Source of the DNA: Conchocele bisecta
Taxonomy: Eukaryota > Mollusca > Bivalvia > Lucinida > Thyasiridae
Direction: 5' to 3'
Assembly (NCBI GenBank): GCA_029237695.1
Contig: CM055279.1
Location: 60,833,530-60,897,529 of the forward strand
Length of the DNA: 64,000 bases
Part shown: positions 55,204 to 63,700 of the stretch, piece by piece
How positions within the stretch are numbered: the first letter of the stretch is position 1
Layout: each line of letters starts with the position of its first letter
Translations under genes and position numbers: made by a program
Notes under the pieces: model-generated
Seen by the model: only the letters and a program-made list of their open reading frames with translations
Database searches by the model: none
What the model was told of the DNA's origin: nothing

Positions 55204-55837
55204 TTATTGAGATGGATTGTAACTCCCACCACCAACAAAACGTGGTGGTATTGAATGATAAAAAGTGTTATTGTAGTCCCAATTATATTGGAGATTGACG
55301 GTAGCGGTATGGGCCTCAGCACGAACCTTTTCAGAGGTGTCCTCGAGTGCTTTGTTCGCGGCTCTACGAACACGTTTCAGTTTATCGGAAACTTTGGTTA
55401 TTTTCCCGCCTAGTTCAGTAAGTACTGCATGAACCTCTGAGCGCAACACCCCATAAGCCTCCGTAAGGGCCGCCTTGTGGTCGTCTCGTGCTTTCTCAAT
55501 ACCCGTTCGGACTGCCTCAATCCCCAACCGGGCCTCTTCCCGAAATTCGGCTATTTTTCCACCTAGTTCGTTTAGTTCTGTATGTGTTTCTTCACGACTT
55601 TGTGTAGTCACAGCCAGGGCATATACTTTAAGCTGTGATAGTAGACTCTTGTGAATCTCGTCCGTGGCCGCCGATATAGTTCTATATTTTTCCGGTAGTT
55701 AAAAAATCGCCTGTGGGGTTGGATCCGTCGGGAGGTCCAATCTCGATTGGGTTGTTACTCGGATTATTTGAATTGGAAGAACTACCTGGTCCGTATATAC
55801 TGATTTTCAATACTGTTGATAATTCTATTACGAACAT
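55204..55837 (-). pseudogene. Fibre-like protein of E2, head domain missing
   Basis: ATG at 55,837 (MFVIEL). The N-terminal tail matches E1 (SNNPIEIGPPDGSNPTGD, palindrome at 55,738-55,751). A stop follows near 55,693, then a longer coiled coil than in E1 (ELGGKIAEFREEARLGIEAV, KALEDTSEKVRAEAHTA). After AHTA the similarity to E1 ends; instead of the globular head there are ~30 unrelated residues (FYHSIPPRFVGGGSYNPSQ) running into the terminal repeat. A CCAATTATATTGG word sits at the junction (55,279-55,291). The head was lost when the end of the element was rearranged. Confidence 0.7.
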
Positions 55838-55866
55838 GCGTTTAATTCTAATTTTCTTAAAATTAA

Positions 55867-56592
55867 TTAATTTGACATTTCTAGGACGACCGAAATCGGG
55901 TAATAGTTATTCAACTTTCACGCTTGATCATCAAGAATAGAGACCGTAAATTCATGGACATGTCCCGATTCCAAAACTTTCATCTCGGGGTGTGGGAAGT
56001 CTAAGGTCACAGTCTCCTCAAAGAAACAGTCGCTGGCGGGCACAGTTTATAGTAATGTGCTGGGAGCGCCGTCTAACGTGTTACACGATGTGTTCAGCTG
56101 ACCCAGGTGCACCCGGAGTCTTTTTGTGAAGGCAAAGTTCATCGGGGTCTCGCCGCGGTGCTCGCCCATCTCAAACCCTTCAGCGTCGTTGTAAGGGGGT
56201 GATATTTTAAATCCTAACATTGAGGCCAACCCCGGGGAGATCGTTAATCTTTTATCAACAGACAATGTCGCAAGCCCCGTGGCTTTTGAGATTGCGAGAG
56301 TGGCCATACCAGAAATCCTTGCCGCGATCAAATCTTGGAGGTCTCCGAAACCCCAAAGGCCAGGAAGTAATGCGACATTTGATTCCTGAAGGCGTCTCTC
56401 TGCTTCTGCACGACCGAAGCCCTCTATATCTACATTATCTCCGGATAGGATAGCCTGGACCGTTTCGATGTTTTTCCACCCAACCGTTAACGTGATTGAT
56501 CTGAGACCAACCCGCCGTTTTTCGCAGCAGTTCTCGATTGACTTCTGAAGTTCACAACTCTCTTGTTTAACATTAGTGATAGTAGCAAACAT
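55867..56592 (-). pseudogene. Penton-like minor capsid candidate of E2
   Basis: MFATITNVKQESCELQKSIE at the N-terminus, then LLPGLWGFGDLQDLIAARIS, LTISPGLASMLGFKI and a C-terminal LNNYYPISVVLEMSN. The first ~45 and last ~60 residues are close to E1, but the centre (GDNVDIEGFGRAEAERRLQE) is quite different. Breaks are two stops, TAA near 56,047 and TGA near 55,936, in an otherwise continuous frame. Divergent from the next gene, with 14 bp between start codons. Confidence 0.5.
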
Positions 56593-56606
56593 AATAATAT
56601 CTTTCA

Positions 56607-57857
56607 ATGGATACCAAAGCATTTAGCTTTAATTATAATGCAAAGTACCTGGTCGGAGGTGTATACACACACAAAGACGTTGTTAACCCCCTTGTACACC
56701 CAACTGTAACAGTTAGACCGGACAGTGGCTTTACCACCAACATGTTTGAGAAATATGTAGTTCCAAAGACTACTAGTCAAGATGTAATACTAAGCTGGGA
56801 TTTTTCCCATATGAACTTCTGGCAGAACCAGCTACATTTCGCTGTATGGTGCGCAACAACCGGATGTGGAGTTTCACATAAAGACCATCTGACATCTAAG
56901 AATGTCATGCTCCGAAGTGTCTACAACTTTCATGTGTATTATACTATTAGGAGGATTATCAAAGAACTAGATATTCCACTACCTCAAGACGACGGCTGGG
57001 ATCCCATTTCCAGCACATACGACCGTAAGGCGTTCGAAAGATTGTGTAACGAATTTGGGGTACCAAAAGACGCGGACTGGAGACAGAAAGTATACATCTC
57101 AACCAACAGTTTAGGGTTAGTTCACCTTAAAGGCTTAGTTAGTGGTGGGCATCTTGATAAAGTCCCTGTATATTTCTCAGGGTTGTGGAGTGATAGCGGA
57201 GCTACCCCACCACCAGTTAGACAAATGACAACATGGACTAAATATAATTATAAGTTGAATACGATGACGTTCGGTGATGAAGTGCTTGGAGGGCTTGCGT
57301 GTAAAGACGTTTATTGTCATTGGCTACCAACTAAAATAGCCCACGTGGAATACCTAGACGAGGGTGATACTCCACAGATGCGAAATGCGTGGACCACATT
57401 TATGTTAGATAAAAGCACTGGATTTACACAGGGCGGGGTTATTCGCCTCAACGACTCCATTCGCGTACACGTCTGGGCAATCCTCGCCTCACAGAAGCAA
57501 ACGCGCAGTGCTATACTGGGCACGGGAACGGCGTTTGATGTACAAAAACAATTATTGGCACTTGTCGAGGAAGTCATCTCAGCTAAGGTGGACCTCCAGA
57601 AGGCGATCCAGAATTATCAAGACGTTTTGCAGACTGCCCGCACCCCAGTAGACTACGAATTTGGAATAGGTCTTTATGTGGCGCCGAGCAATATGATACT
57701 ACGAGACGACCCGGTTGACGGTTACAATAATCAGATCGCAGTCGCCACCGCCAATCAAAAAATAGGCCACAACGGGAACGTGAACACGGGTATCATCAAA
57801 CTCCCCACCCCCCACCCCCAAGAGGCCCGGGTTCATCCAATCTCGATTGGGAGTTGA
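56607..57857 (+). CDS. Large virion-type protein of E2, open frame of 416 residues
   Basis: MDTKAFSFNYNAKYLVGGVY, then NFWQNQLHFAVWCATTGCGV, SVYNFHVYYTIRRIIKELDI, DADWRQKVYISTNSLGLVHL, TGFTQGGVIRLNDSIRVHVW, AILGTGTAFDVQKQLLALVE and DPVDGYNNQIAVATANQKIG. The longest intact gene in the window. I recall similar proteins in invertebrate Polinton-like loci; no function is established to my knowledge. The frame ends at a palindrome (HPISIGS, 57,837-57,850). In another frame the sequence goes on to a hydrophobic tail (LGLVAALMVIGLLALWF, ending 58,115) that E1 also preserves, so the native protein may be longer. Some blocks are near-identical to E1, others unalignable. Confidence 0.75.
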   Translation: MDTKAFSFNYNAKYLVGGVYTHKDVVNPLVHPTVTVRPDSGFTTNMFEKYVVPKTTSQDVILSWDFSHMNFWQNQLHFAVWCATTGCGVSHKDHLTSKNVMLRSVYNFHVYYTIRRIIKELDIPLPQDDGWDPISSTYDRKAFERLCNEFGVPKDADWRQKVYISTNSLGLVHLKGLVSGGHLDKVPVYFSGLWSDSGATPPPVRQMTTWTKYNYKLNTMTFGDEVLGGLACKDVYCHWLPTKIAHVEYLDEGDTPQMRNAWTTFMLDKSTGFTQGGVIRLNDSIRVHVWAILASQKQTRSAILGTGTAFDVQKQLLALVEEVISAKVDLQKAIQNYQDVLQTARTPVDYEFGIGLYVAPSNMILRDDPVDGYNNQIAVATANQKIGHNGNVNTGIIKLPTPHPQEARVHPISIGS

Positions 57858-58115
57858 GGTTGGAAATTCAAATAATTTTGAAAAAGATTTCATAAAACCG
57901 CAAGCACCCACCCTAGTACCCCCAATCCAATCGCGATTGGAAGAATTGGACGCACCATCAAGTTCCACCAATCCAATCATCAACACCAATCGCAGATTGG
58001 GTGAAATTGGAAGAATTTGAACAGGAGCGGGAAGTAGTGCCACAACCCACGAGGAGGAGAAATTAGGGCTCGTCGCTGCCCTCATGGTGATAGGATTACT
58101 CGCGCTTTGGTTTTA
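57858..58115 (+). pseudogene. Hydrophobic tail frame after the large virion-type protein
   Basis: In the frame after the CCAATCTCGATTGG at 57,837, codons read through two more palindromes (57,927, 57,986), meet a TGA at about 58,018 and end in LGLVAALMVIGLLALWF at 58,113-58,115. E1 has a matching LGLVITLMAIGLFVLWF. The substitutions between copies keep hydrophobicity, which argues for a real membrane anchor. It overlaps the end of the convergent coiled-coil gene. Confidence 0.45.
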
Positions 58116-59399
58116 GGAACTATCGGGCGAAGAACAGTAGGAGACCGGCGATCGCCACGATTAGAGCCCAAGCATTCTCGGCGAGCCATCCGGCCGTTTT
58201 TGATAATGTAGATAACAAGTAGGAAACGATACTTCCGATCAGTCCAGGTAGTGCGGCAGCAGCCTTTTCGGCTAATTTAGTCAGGAGACAGGCGAGGGCT
58301 TTTAGTTGTTTCTTTACCCACTCCTTATCTCCACCGGATGATGGCGCGGGTGCTGGCGCGGGTGCTGGCGCGGGTGCTGGCGTGGGTGCAGTCGCACCGC
58401 CAGTGAAAGCTAGAACTATGGTTGATATAGTCATGCCGACAGCTGCGAGGATGCTTACTATCGTGACGCCCTGCTCTCTGAACAGAGTGCGAAGACGCTC
58501 ACCGAGTGTCGTGTCCTCGTGCAGAACCCTCGAGATTGTTTCGCGGATCCGACTGATTTGGGTGCGGAGAGCCTCACGGCAAGCCGATGCAGCCTCTAAG
58601 CGAGCTTCTCTTTCATCCTGCAAAGACCGCAGTCGTTCGGTGATCAGCTCGGTAGATTCTCTATCGTCACTGCTAGCGCGATATGTTCATCCAGCGCCGA
58701 GAGTTTGGAGAGGTTAAGGACCAGTTCGCCCCGGACCGTTTGCAGAGCCTTATCGAGTCCCCGGAGTTCCCGAAGAGGTAACGGTGGGTCATCGATAGAC
58801 CCTTGGTCGAGGTTGAGTATTCCGTCTATTTCGCTGAACGTGGTCTCCACCGTGCGAATAGCGCCGGTGGCTACTCTAGGGACCTCGCTGAGCTCAACAG
58901 TTTCTATCGCGGCGGCCGTCTTCGCCATCGTTTCGACGGTAGAATGTAGGGCCTCTACAGCGCGGTCGGACATAATTGTTTTACCAGGCTTCCAATCCAC
59001 GAATCCTAGTTCGCTCCTTATGATTTGACCACCACCCCGACTTCCGGCAATGATGCTCAGCGCTAGGGGTTTCCCGGTCCTCATGTTGACGATCTGGACA
59101 TTTGATGCTTTTAGTCGCAACCTACCGCTCAGATCCAATTCGAACTTGGAGTAGTCGCGGCCTACAGATGGGACCGCACCCTTTTCTACCAAATTGTTGT
59201 AGTAGTCGTCTACAGCTGACTCGAGTAATTCCCGACTTAGACTAATGGTGTTGGTAGCGCCACCTATTTCCTCGACGGCTGGAGTCTCTATGAAGGGTGT
59301 TTCGTCGAAGGTTGCGAGGGAATCCTCGAAGTCATCATCATCACCATCGAGGTAATCGTCTCTGCCGATTTCATCCATGTCAATATCGTAATCAGCCAT
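58096..59399 (-). pseudogene. Coiled-coil/membrane protein of E2
   Basis: ATG at 59,399: MADYDIDMDEIGRDDYLDGD acidic head; SVGRDYSKFELDLSGRLRLK; VNMRTGKPLALSIIAGSRGG; coiled coil around LQDEREARLEAASACREALR; hydrophobic VTIVSILAAVGMTISTIVLA; (AP)n linker at 58,335-58,395; then KAAAALPGLIGSIVSYLLST and NAWALIVAIAGLLLFFAR. Breaks: a frameshift near 58,680 and a TAG at 58,120-58,122 where E1 has GAG. It lacks the palindrome that E1 carries at 40,231. Likely a particle or membrane structural protein; unproven. Confidence 0.65.
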
Positions 59400-59477
59400 C
59401 ACTATAATTATATAATAATTATGTATTAAAGACAAAACCATACGGGTTTAATAGAGGTATTTAGTTTCACTGAAAAT
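59400..59477. promoter_or_regulatory. Bidirectional promoter candidate, MCP / coiled-coil gene
   Basis: 78 bp between two divergent ATGs, AT-rich (TATAATTATATAATAATTAT) and partly conserved in E1 (40,057-40,117: ATGGTTTTGTCTTTAATACA, TTAGTTTCACTG). No other room for promoters, so transcription in both directions must start here or further in. Confidence 0.45.
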
Positions 59478-60770
59478 ATGTCTTCGAGTCAATACGGTCG
59501 CAAACTCAATCCATACCGCAGACTGCGTGAGCCCCTAGGGGCAAAAGGCGTGAGACAGAGTGTTGTTATTACCAACAACCCATCGACGATCGACCAGAAC
59601 CAGCAGCTCTTAGTCCGCTTCCCCAACCTCGGAGCTAGCGACGTCATTGTGCCGGGAACTGTTCGCCTCGCTTTCACTATTTCGCTGACGTCGACGGACG
59701 CGGACCGAACCGTCGTTCAGAACCTGGGTTGCGCCATCGTCAAGAAGACCATGATAAAGATTTCTGGTAATGAGGTGATGTCGATCGACGACAGCAACGT
59801 CTACCATTGCTACCAGGACCTGTGGAAGACGGTGCAAGAGCGCGAAAATGCGGTCTATCAGGGTATTGACACCAGCCGAAATAGGAACGTAACCAGACTT
59901 ATAATCGGGGCTGGTGACAAGGCAGATAACGTCGCGAGCGACAACGCGATCGCGGCCGCTTACGGCAACCGCTTCTACATCCCACTCGACTATGAGTTGC
60001 TGGAGAGTCACATGCTCTACTATCAGAGTGTTTTGGAGCACTGCCTGGAATAAGAACTAACGTTCAACGACTACGGCCGAGCTCTCATAGCCACCGACAT
60101 GGCATCGAAGTATACGATTGACAATGTGTCGCTGGAGTACGACATGGTCACGATGCCCGAACTCTCGCGATTGATCAGATCCCAGTATGCCGGGCGCGTT
60201 GCCATACTTTACGACCGAGTTCTTCGCCACCGCAAGATGACGAAAGACAAAAGCGACACATTGTGGAATATTAATGTCAACGTACCCGCCCGATCGATGA
60301 AAGGTATACTGATGCTGTTTGAGGAGGGTCGGTTCGCGCTCGGGGCTAGAAAAACCGACAAATTCTATAATCCCAAAATCACAAAGGTAGAGGTGACGAT
60401 CGAGGGAGTCCCAATCAACTCTACAGCGCGGTCTTCGCGCACTACCAGCAGTGGGACGAAGTCAGAAAGCAGTTTGCTTCCGGCTCTAAGCGCTCCACGG
60501 AGGTTGCCGCGGTTGCCAAAGACCTGCAGCTCTCGGACGTCTCCTCGCGGAGTTCCTGACTACCAATACGCGTTATGGCTAGACATGCGAGCCAGCGACG
60601 ACGACCAAATGCACGGTAGTGGACGCCAAGTTGAGAACGCTAGTGAGGGTTTGACGATCCAGATAACCAAAGAGGCGGATGGAGCTGGGCCATTGAACGT
60701 GTACTTATATATAATTACAGACGCACAACTCAACATCGAAGATGGTCGATACGTCTCAGCACTCTACTGA
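59478..60770 (+). pseudogene. MCP: Major capsid protein of E2 (double jelly-roll)
   Basis: Complete N-terminus absent from E1: MSSSQYGRKLNPYRRLREPL, then QLLVRFPNLGASDVIVPGTV, YIPLDYELLESHM, and after the break LTFNDYGRAL, RSMKGILMLFEEGRF and a C-terminal NVYLYIITDAQLNIEDGRY. Breaks: TAA at 60,051-60,053, two one-base deletions near 60,410-60,440 and another near 60,530. The stop overlaps the ATPase ATG (60,742) as in E1. Confidence 0.82.
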
Positions 60771-61327
60771 TTTAATAAAAAAAATCATCTAATGATTTGT
60801 TAATAAAATATCAACACCAATTCACGATTGGAGATTTAACTCTACCGAAAGATGCCCACTCTGCCATAATATGTGGGCAGACAGAATGCGGAAAAACGGT
60901 TTTCATCCTGGACTTGCTCGAGGGGTCCTATCGCAATGCCTTTCGACACATTGTGATCCTGTGTCCCACTGTGCGGCACAACGATACTTATCAACGGTGC
61001 CCGTGGATATGGGCCGACCCAGAGATATACGTCTTTGACACCGGCGACAGGCTTCACGATTGCTTGCGTGTCTTCTACCAAATATTCCAGGGCGAGCCCA
61101 TCCTCCAACGGCGTTCGGGGTTGCACGACATAAAAACCCAAAAAGACAGGCAGCTTGGCGGGCAGCGGCTGCCACCCGAAAAGTTAAACAAGATAAAATA
61201 CTCGCCGAGCTTCGAGAGGCCAAACGATCGTTGCAATCCCCGATTGCTGTACCTGCTGTTGAAACAGCAAAACACCCGGTGGTTCCACATCCGAAGGCAG
61301 CTGTTTCTTCCCCAATCCACGAATTGA
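60742..61327 (+). pseudogene. ATP: Packaging ATPase of E2, truncated and fused
   Basis: The original ATG at 60,742 soon meets a frameshift at an A-run and a palindromic insert (60,817-60,831; peptide HQFTIG) where E1 reads straight through. The open frame from 60,797 gives LTLPKDAHSAIICGQTECGK, with Glu in place of the second Gly of Walker A, and continues to about 61,118 (QGEPILQR). Then it joins directly to the middle of the basic-protein gene (LHDIKTQKDRQL). Walker B and the C-terminal half are deleted. It cannot be a working ATPase. Confidence 0.8.
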
Positions 61328-61505
61328 AACAGGAGAGGCAGTTGGAAGGCAATCCCCGATTGCTGTAGCTCCTACCTGGATCATCCCGTGGGTTGTTGGT
61401 GGTCTGGCAGTTGTGGTCAGGTCACCCTGTGTGTCCAGATTGAAAAAACAACCCCCATCAATTCACGAATTGGAGTTGGAGGCGGTTCCGAAGAAAGTTA
61501 CGAAA
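61120..61505 (+). pseudogene. Remnant of the basic protein gene in E2
   Basis: Corresponds to 36,810-37,167 of E1 (DNA match from GTTGCACGACATAAAAACCC to GTTGGAGGCGGTTCC). The basic stretch and the TGGATCATCCCGTGGGTTGT hydrophobic part are recognisable, but frames are lost. Contains four palindrome variants (61,233, 61,312, 61,349, 61,459). Confidence 0.6.
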
Positions 61506-61571
61506 CCGATTGCGCCCCATTTAAACGTTGATCGCGATCCCTTTTATATGCAATAATTATAGTTATCAACA

Positions 61572-61805
61572 ATGGCTGAAAACGATGGTAAAATGATAGT
61601 GAATGCGCTTTATCACGCCGTGGTGATATCAGGTCTCAGTATCGGGTTTGCTCGACTATCAAAGATGGCCTTAAGAGGGCCCGCTCCCAAATTGGACATG
61701 ACTGTGAGAGACGTATGGCTCGTGACCTTAGATGTAGCGGCCGCAGTTGGGACTCGAGATTATCTAATTAAAGCTGGAATTCTACCCTCTAATATATGGA
61801 AATAA
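61572..61805 (+). CDS. Polinton 77-residue protein of E2, intact
   Basis: MAENDGKMIVNALYHAVVIS ... AVGTRDYLIKAGILPSNIWK. 70/77 identical to 36,496-36,729. The upstream DNA (TTTTATATGCAATAATTATA then GTTATCAACA before ATG) is also conserved and TATA-like. It overlaps the next start by 10 bp. Unknown function. Confidence 0.8.
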   Translation: MAENDGKMIVNALYHAVVISGLSIGFARLSKMALRGPAPKLDMTVRDVWLVTLDVAAAVGTRDYLIKAGILPSNIWK

Positions 61806-62274
61806 TTGCTTCGATCGCAGTAATAGTAGGTGGTGCAGTCGTGAGCGCATTGGCGTTCAGCGGTAGCAACTATTTATTATCGTTAATTCCTAAAAACTCG
61901 GACGTGGATGAGGAGCGCAAGATCACGATTTAGCTGAAGAACAACTCAAGAGCGCAGACGCAGCATGGTCTAAAAAACGAACCGCCCATCTGGAATGGGT
62001 CAACGAAGAGCTTCGCCGCGAGAATCACGCATCGCAAACTTTCCAGAACGTTGAAGAAGCCAACCGCGAGTACGCACTGGCATATCCACAGAGAAGTCTC
62101 AATCCAATAAAATTGGGGCTGGATCCCGAGCCCCAACTTTCAGATTTCTATGTACAGTCAGAGGCTCAAAAAGACCGCGAGATCGCGTTCATCGTCGTAG
62201 GGATGGTTGCAACGGGTCTCGTCAGCTACTATATTGGAAAAGCAATAAGCAAAAGCAATAAGCAAAAGCAATAA
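61796..62274 (+). pseudogene. Two-helix membrane protein of E2
   Basis: ATG at 61,796: MEIIASIAVIVGGAVVSALA (helix 1). After a one-base deletion near 61,922 the frame continues with LAEEQLKSADAAWSKKRTAH, EELRRENHASQTFQNVEEAN, LDPEPQLSDFYVQ and helix 2, IAFIVVGMVATGLVSYYIG, then a Lys/Ser/Gln tail coded by AAGCAAAAGCAAT repeats. A CCAATAAAATTGG word (62,104-62,116) adds four codons compared with E1. About 155 residues when whole. Topology suggests a bitopic or hairpin membrane protein with a charged loop. Confidence 0.65.
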
Positions 62275-62321
62275 CTATTTTAAAAAATTGTTTTTAAATA
62301 TATATATATATATATAGAACG

Positions 62322-62684
62322 ATGTTAGTTGACGAGCTTTATTTTGCTCTGATCGATGTAGGCTACACAGCGCTTAAACATCGTTTAGCGGGCGCAAAGG
62401 GTCTGATCCGTCTGGCCCGAGATTCTCTCGAGACGTGGCGCGAGGACGAAAAAGCGGCCACCCTTTTCGCAAAGCGGATGTTAGATTCCTCCATCAACAC
62501 TGTTGAATTAGATTCCTCCGAGTTCCTTCAGAACTTAACCTCCAATTGTGATTGGGGTTGCAGCGAAACTTCCAACAAAGGTTTATTATTAACGACGCAG
62601 TAACCGGACGATCTGGCGAGGGAATGTTGGAGATTGTCCGATCTATTAGAATACCTCGCATACGATGGACACACGCAAACTTGA
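62322..62684 (+). pseudogene. 115-residue protein of E2
   Basis: MLVDELYFALIDVGYTALKH, then RLAGAKGLIRLARDSLETWR and EDEKAATLFAKR; then inserts coded by TCAACACTGTTGA (62,494-62,506; INTV) and CCAATTGTGATTGG (62,542-62,555) that E1 lacks. A TAA at 62,601-62,603 cuts it (CAG TAA against CAG TTA in E1). The remainder ends at TGA 62,682-62,684, 20 bp into the integrase gene. Upstream (TA)n at 62,302-62,316 is a likely promoter element. Confidence 0.6.
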
Positions 62685-63686
62685 TACCAAACTATCGGTT
62701 CGCCTCGCGCGCAAGCTAGCGAACACATACTACAGCCCCCGCGGCTACTGGAAGGGACTCGCGGCCATCCAGAACCTCGCGGCGGCGACCAAGGTTTCCA
62801 CAAAGGAATGGCTCAAGAAGCAGGCCCTCTGGCAGATCTATTTACCCGCGCCTCACAATATTCCGCGCCCGAAATTCGACGTGCCGGTGCCTAACCAAGT
62901 TCACCAAGCAGATCTCCTGTTTCTCCCTCACGATCGCGTCGGTCGCAAAACGTACAAGTACGCACTGACAGTCGTTAACGTAGCGAGTCGCTAAAAGGGG
63001 GCTGAGCCACTGGCTACGAAAGAGTCTAAGGAGGTGGCCGAGGCTCTTTCCCGAATATATAAGAGGAGTCCTCTCAATTGGCCGAATCTTCTCCAGGTCG
63101 ATCCCGGCCGCGAGTATTGTGCGCGGTCTCTCATATATTGGCTAAACACGACGTTTCTATCAGACGCGGCCGCGTCAACATCCACCGAGACCAGGGGATC
63201 GTGGAGCGGTTCAATCGAACCCTGGCTGAGAGACTGTTCGGTCACCAATATGCCAAAGAGCTTGTAGACGCTCATACGCGATCGACCGAGTGGGTGACCA
63301 GACTACCCTCCGTGGTCTCTGCACTGAACGGCGAGGTGACCAGCTTGATCGGTAAGAAACCCGTAGATGCTATCAAGGCAAAAACGGTTTCGCACAAACC
63401 ATCCGCCGTCTCGCGCGGGCGCCCCGTTGGTTTAGCAGAGAAACGACTTCCATCCGATGTTGCCGTCTGGTACCTCTATCAACCGGGAGAGCTCGAAGGT
63501 GGTCGCCGCCGTGTGACTGATCCCGTGTGGTCTCTCAATGTATATCATCTAGATCGATATATTACCAAACCCGATGAGCCCGTGCTCTACTATTTGGATG
63601 ATGGTCCATCTCGCGGGTTTGTTCGCGAAGAACTTATTGTGGTGCCTTCTGACACCCAGCTACCCCCGGATCGTCAGAGTCTTTAG
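62665..63686 (+). pseudogene. INT: Polinton integrase of E2
   Basis: MDTRKLDTKLSVRLARKLAN, VHQADLLFLPHDRVGRKTYK (first Asp), a segment with LLQVDPGREY (second Asp), GIVERFNRTLAERLFGHQYA (catalytic Glu), then RRVTDPVWSLNVYHLDRYIT and LYYLDDGPSRGFVREEL. The ~20 residues missing in E1 are present. Breaks: TAT to TAA at 62,992-62,994 and a frame change between 63,034 and 63,130. The stop is 14 bp from the convergent PolB stop. Confidence 0.9.
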
Positions 63687-63700
63687 TACTCATAGAGAGG

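Noticed and set aside
36839..62555. Palindromes as intrinsic transcription terminators
   Set aside because: No T-tract follows them, many lie inside genes, and the element is in a eukaryote.
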